DNA of 64,000 nucleotides from M1-B18 sp048264125 (GTDB taxonomy: Bacteria; Bacillota; Clostridia; Peptostreptococcales; Natronincolaceae). A program made the translations under genes and the position numbers. The stretch lies in contig JBLXDM010000007.1 of NCBI GenBank assembly GCA_048264125.1, positions 234,985 to 298,984 of the forward strand. The letters run 5' to 3'. Below are positions 61,026 to 64,000 of the stretch, piece by piece. The notes below the pieces were generated by a model. It did not search any database. It was not told the origin of the DNA and saw nothing but the letters and a program-made list of their open reading frames with translations. Positions within the stretch are counted from its first letter, which is position 1, and every line of letters begins with the position of its first letter.

Positions 61026-62120
61026 ATGAAAGCATCAAAAGTTTTGATCTTTATGTTATGTATTGTTTTTGGTTTGTCTAATGCACTTGCGTTAGAGGGT
61101 TCTAGTTATAACACAGTGAATTCTGAGGAAAGTCAATACTTGGTTAATAATGGTGATGGAGAATTTAAATTTATTGATGAGAATGCCATAAAATCATTAA
61201 ATAATGATAGCAAAGTCAAAGTAAAAAAACTAGACACAGATTTGTACGAAATCTTGGACAGTAATATATTAAATGAAAATAAAGAATATAATAAATTAGT
61301 AAAAGTAAATGAAGATACTTTACTTAGAGTTAAAGAATTAAGGATAGATCTTTTGGACATAGAGCTTGTAGAAGAATATATTCGTGATTACGATATAAAT
61401 ACTGAGATGGCTAAAGATATACGAAATTTATCTACTAAGGTACAAAATGAAGGTAGCGGTATTGATAGAGAATTAATAATATATACCCCTAATTTTTCGC
61501 GCAAAAGTAAAGAGAATAATGTCGAGGGAGTAGTAACCCCAATGGCATTAGCTCCATCTACTTCATATTATTATACTGGCTATAATAATCAGCAGTATAA
61601 AGACGAAATATGGTTCGGTATTAATACCCCAGCTTGGGAAACGGTGAAGGAAGGGTATACTACAAAGAATTATTTTGATGTTGTTTTAAATAATCTCAGT
61701 GATTTTATAACAAGCGAAGGTGCAGATTATGCGACTGGCGGAGCATACTCAATTATGGAAATTTTTTTTGATAATCCAGTGGTAACATATCCGGCGCGTT
61801 CTGGTGATTTATGGCAAGCGCAACTTAATGAAACGAAGTGGCGTAAATATACATCCATCAATGTGTGGAATGATGTAACACAACAGTATCAGTATTTGAC
61901 TAGAGCAATATCAGATAGAAGTAGAATGTTTTTTACACATTATATTTATAGGGAATATAATCAATCTCAAGAATACGAAGAAGGGCCACAAGAAACATGG
62001 ACAAGTACACATTATTATGAAACGGATAAATATGCTTATTTGCACCAAGACATTCTCTACTATGAGTATATAAATAGATATAGTATTAATAATTTTACTT
62101 ACTTTGGTTCGCAAAACTAA
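61026..62120 (+). CDS. Exported protein of unknown function
   Basis: A 364-residue protein with a signal peptide (MKASKVLIFMLCIVFGLSNALA) and likely cleavage after ALA. The mature part is acidic and Asn/Lys/Tyr-rich. Residues ~20-170 are charged; from ~175 the protein is rich in Tyr, Trp and Asn (YYYTGYNNQQYKDEIWFGI). It has no cysteine, enzyme motif or cell-wall anchor. AAGGAGGATAT precedes ATG 61026. The AT content is higher than in the rest of the window, hinting at transfer. No family recognised. Confidence 0.62.
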   Translation: MKASKVLIFMLCIVFGLSNALALEGSSYNTVNSEESQYLVNNGDGEFKFIDENAIKSLNNDSKVKVKKLDTDLYEILDSNILNENKEYNKLVKVNEDTLLRVKELRIDLLDIELVEEYIRDYDINTEMAKDIRNLSTKVQNEGSGIDRELIIYTPNFSRKSKENNVEGVVTPMALAPSTSYYYTGYNNQQYKDEIWFGINTPAWETVKEGYTTKNYFDVVLNNLSDFITSEGADYATGGAYSIMEIFFDNPVVTYPARSGDLWQAQLNETKWRKYTSINVWNDVTQQYQYLTRAISDRSRMFFTHYIYREYNQSQEYEEGPQETWTSTHYYETDKYAYLHQDILYYEYINRYSINNFTYFGSQN

Positions 62121-62130
62121 TTTCTTATAG

Positions 62131-62178
62131 AGCTGACTTGACAAATAAATTAGTTGTTAAGTCAGCTAATTTATTTGT
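62131..62178 (+). terminator. Two interleaved perfect stems
   Basis: AGCTGACTT (62131-62139) pairs with AAGTCAGCT (62159-62167), and ACAAATAAATTAG (62141-62153) pairs with CTAATTTATTTGT (62166-62178). The arms alternate, so only one can form fully, or both make a pseudoknot. T-rich sequence follows; the first role is probably transcript termination. Confidence 0.5.
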
Positions 62179-62205
62179 ACATTTAAGATTATTAAATTCT
62201 GCGTA

Positions 62206-62540
62206 TAAAAAGTCCAGCTATATAAGCTAGCATGTGATACGGGTATAGCCTATGGCTCCCAACTAGCCTAATCATAAAACCTCATTGAATGGACTAATTG
62301 ACTTTTTAGCAGGTATGGGTCAGTAGGAACTGACTGACTACCAAGGAGTGAGACATTCTTCATCCTATCCTTGAAGATTATACATTATGAAAAGTCTGGA
62401 GTCTACCTAGAACCGTCAGACATGTTAAATAGGTAGTAACATCTGATGAAGGAAGAACTCCTTCTTCTGTTACTAGATAATAGAAATGTTTTAACTGCAT
62501 AGTCATTGAGGGGACTAGTGACTATGACATTATTATACTA
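62206..62540. other. Gene-free interval with many perfect stem pairs, possible structured RNA
   Basis: No coding frame is supported over about 335 bases. Complementary pairs seen in order include AGTCC/GGACT enclosing GCTAG/CTAGC, GTCAGT/ACTGAC, CAAGGA/TCCTTG, GTCTG/CAGAC interleaved with CTACCTA/TAGGTAG, TAGTAACA/TGTTACTA enclosing AAGGA/TCCTT, and CATAGTCA/TGACTATG just before the next ribosome binding site. This could be a structured RNA or leader. I do not recognise a known RNA family. Confidence 0.35.
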
Positions 62541-62552
62541 GGAGTGAACTTT

Positions 62553-63080
62553 ATGGGGGATAAGAATGTGTTTAAGGGTACGTTATATTTAACTATACTA
62601 ATTGTCTTAATAATCCTCTCGGGATACTTATATTATATCTACATGACTCCTATAATCATTGATATAGAACATACCTATAAAGGTATAAGGTATCAAGCAA
62701 ATAATTTAGAATATTCAGCACCTATTGAATTGAAAGTAAAAGGAACTTACAAAAAAAGTTATTTTAAAAGTCCTACAATTTTTGAGGGTGATATCATAAT
62801 AGATGGTATAATCTATCATCCGAGTTTTGGAGAATACTATTCCTTTAATGAATATATGATGACGAATATTGTCGGTGATGATTTTATGGGTTTTATTTTT
62901 ATATCAGATGAATTTAAGGAAATTACGATAGAAGTTCTTGAAAAAGATAGTCCGAATACTAGAAGTTTCAGTTTCGAAAACGGTTGGTTAATTTCAGCAC
63001 CAGCAGAAAACCGTGAAGAGGCGGTTAGAATATCTAATAGGCTGATACAGAAGCTACACAAAAACGTGATTTTAAAATAA
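62553..63080 (+). CDS. Membrane-anchored protein of unknown function
   Basis: A 175-residue protein with one N-terminal membrane helix (LYLTILIVLIILSGYLYYIYM) and a beta-rich outer domain (~35-175) with no cysteine or clear catalytic motif. GDIIIDGIIYHPSF and DSPNTRSFSFENGWLISAP are notable stretches. ATG 62553 follows AGGAG by eight bases. Similar short membrane-anchored proteins of this type are common in Bacillota and unassigned. No family recognised. Confidence 0.6.
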   Translation: MGDKNVFKGTLYLTILIVLIILSGYLYYIYMTPIIIDIEHTYKGIRYQANNLEYSAPIELKVKGTYKKSYFKSPTIFEGDIIIDGIIYHPSFGEYYSFNEYMMTNIVGDDFMGFIFISDEFKEITIEVLEKDSPNTRSFSFENGWLISAPAENREEAVRISNRLIQKLHKNVILK

Positions 63081-63495
63081 AAAAGCAATAGTGTAGAGGG
63101 TCATAAAACTAAAAACCAGTAAAAAATAGAAACAAAACAATTTACAACACAATAAAAACAAATGACTTATTATAACATCCTACTAGTCGAGTAGGATACC
63201 GTTTAAAACGCCAAATTAAATGGCTATTTAGGATATTAGAGAGATTTCAATATGATTAAAGAACCTTTAAGCCTTCCGTTAGGGTATACTCTAAATTCTG
63301 TGTAAACTCAAAAATGGAATAAAGTTTTGATAAGAGAACATTGAATTAAGAGGACTAATAAGCCTCACAAGAAGTTATAATCATTATAATTGTATAGTAC
63401 ACCAATTTTTGAGTATGTTAAGGGAGAGCTTCAGCTCTAGGCTTCAGCCGTGCCTTGATATAGGAAAAATGTTGGTGTGTTTTCTTATATGACGA
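63081..63495. other. AT-rich non-coding stretch with hairpin and IS end-like sequence
   Basis: A small hairpin ATCCTAC/GTAGGAT (63177-63197) follows the previous gene. GGGTATACTCTAAATTCTG followed by TGTAAACTC at about 63282-63309 resembles the TGTGTAAA-containing ends of IS256-family elements and lies in the right place relative to the broken transposase. No gene is supported. Confidence 0.35.
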
Positions 63496-63930
63496 TTAAT
63501 AGCCGTATTTAGCAAGCCTATCCTCAAAGTAAATGGCTAAATGGGAGTGGATTAAGGTCCAGTCTTGGCGTTTCCCGGTCCATTTCATTGTAATATCTAT
63601 CATTGCCAGATAGAGCGCTTTTAATAAGCTGTCATCAGTCGGAAAAACCCCTTTTTTAAGTTGCCTTTCGCAGCTGTCTATTAAATGATTCTATGGCATT
63701 GATAATGTAAATGAGCTTTCTAACCTCCACACGATATTTAAAATATGTACATAACTTAGGCCAATTATCCCTCCATGATACCGCTATTTTAGGGCGTTTT
63801 TTAGCCCATTTTCCCTCAAATAAATCAAGTTCGTATAGAGCCCTTCACTAATAGCCGGGTATACCTTCTTCAAATCTACCATCAATTCTTTTATGTCCTT
63901 ATATGATACAAATCTAGTGCTGTTGCCTCA
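63496..63930 (-). pseudogene. IS256-family transposase, frameshifted C-terminal remnant
   Basis: Read on the minus strand in shifting frames, this encodes the C-terminal third of an IS256 (mutator-type) transposase: NSTRFVSYKDIKELMVDLKKVY, then after a frame change KKRPKIAVSWRDNWPKL, FKYRVEVRKLIYIINAIES and FNRQLRKAT, then after another change KKGVFPTDDSLLKALYLAMI, MKWTGKRQDW and a tail ending FEDRLAKYGY before a stop. The catalytic-domain Glu of NAIES is kept, but frameshifts and loss of the N-terminus make it inactive. Confidence 0.75.
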
Positions 63931-63938
63931 TACCAAGT

Positions 63939-63968
63939 TTGACGGACACAAAATCGTGATTGTATAAT
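63939..63968 (+). promoter_or_regulatory. Sigma-A promoter at the right edge
   Basis: TTGACG (63939-63944) and TATAAT (63963-63968) are 18 bases apart. They are followed by AAAGGGTG and an ATG at 63992, so a gene begins as the window ends, right at the break point of the transposase remnant. Confidence 0.55.
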
Positions 63969-63991
63969 TAAATCATGAAAGGGTGTTGAAT

Positions 63992-64000
63992 ATGTCAAAT
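63992..64000 (+). CDS. Start of an unidentified gene (three codons visible)
   Basis: ATG TCA AAT follows AAAGGGTG by six bases and a good promoter. Only Met-Ser-Asn is visible, so nothing can be said about the product; a neighbouring IS transposase is one possibility. Confidence 0.35.

Noticed and set aside
62206..62540. Group I intron or IStron
   Set aside because: Many stems are present, but I could not place the conserved P3-P7 core or splice sites.
1..64000. CRISPR arrays, tRNA, rRNA, prophage genes
   Set aside because: No regularly spaced repeats, cloverleaf with CCA-type end, rRNA blocks or phage structural genes were seen.

Overview
The window is about 64 kb of AT-rich DNA with strong GGAGG/AGGGGG ribosome binding sites, sigma-A type promoters, PucR/CdaR, GntR, TetR and MarR regulators, a YesM-type two-component system, HPr, HelD and tungsten aldehyde:ferredoxin oxidoreductases. 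This points to an anaerobic, fermentative member of the Clostridia (Bacillota). No rRNA, tRNA, CRISPR array, prophage or replication origin was recognised.

Layout. (1) 0-5.2 kb: a phosphosugar cluster with the end of a cupin-type glucose-6-phosphate isomerase, a long two-domain mannose-6-phosphate isomerase, a GntR regulator, a Cof-type HAD phosphatase, a normal ManA and an HPr. (2) 5.3-14.4 kb: mixed housekeeping genes, including a coiled-coil protein, an FMN-binding split-barrel protein, HelD, a TetR-flavodoxin operon, a second TetR, a CPBP protease, an acetate-transporter-like protein and a MarR protein. (3) 14.4-28.9 kb: a catabolic island headed by a divergent PucR regulator. It holds an iron alcohol dehydrogenase, two AOR-family tungstoenzymes each followed by an overlapping ubiquitin-like MoaD/ThiS protein, an MFS carrier, an SDR, a thiamine-diphosphate enzyme, a zinc alcohol dehydrogenase, a sodium:solute symporter and a soluble chemoreceptor. 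(4) 29-38 kb: an M1-like peptidase, an ABC-2 exporter, and a TetR-controlled MMPL exporter with a secreted helical partner. (5) 38-45 kb: PhzF, an SsuABC-like importer, TspO, a DUF6512-like membrane protein and a CdaR-like regulator. (6) 44.7-54.6 kb: a sugar uptake and degradation locus with a UgpC/MsmK ATPase, a YesM/YesN-like two-component system, a binding protein, two permeases, a GH43 beta-xylosidase and a YesL-like protein. (7) 54.8-60.7 kb: a DNA glycosylase, two small proteins, and SbcD-SbcC. (8) 60.7-64 kb: an AT-richer accessory end with two unrecognised exported or membrane proteins, a hairpin-dense non-coding interval, and a broken IS256-family transposase.

The island in region 3 reads as one pathway: a carbonyl or alcohol substrate is sensed, imported with sodium, cleaved or decarboxylated by the thiamine enzyme, interconverted by three dehydrogenases, and the aldehydes oxidised with ferredoxin by tungstoenzymes. 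The substrate cannot be read from the sequence.

The most striking non-coding content is short palindromic repeats. One is a MITE-like family with ends related to TGAGGAAATTGCATAT, in five full, deleted or decayed copies (9.26, 33.8, 44.6, 51.9 and 53.8 kb). Another is a pair of inverted GGTGAC...GTCACC palindromes bracketing tspO, one of which supplies the last codons of an ABC ATPase. A third is a pair of related hairpins upstream of sbcCD. A fourth is a 149-bp element with its own terminal inverted repeats at 6.3 kb.
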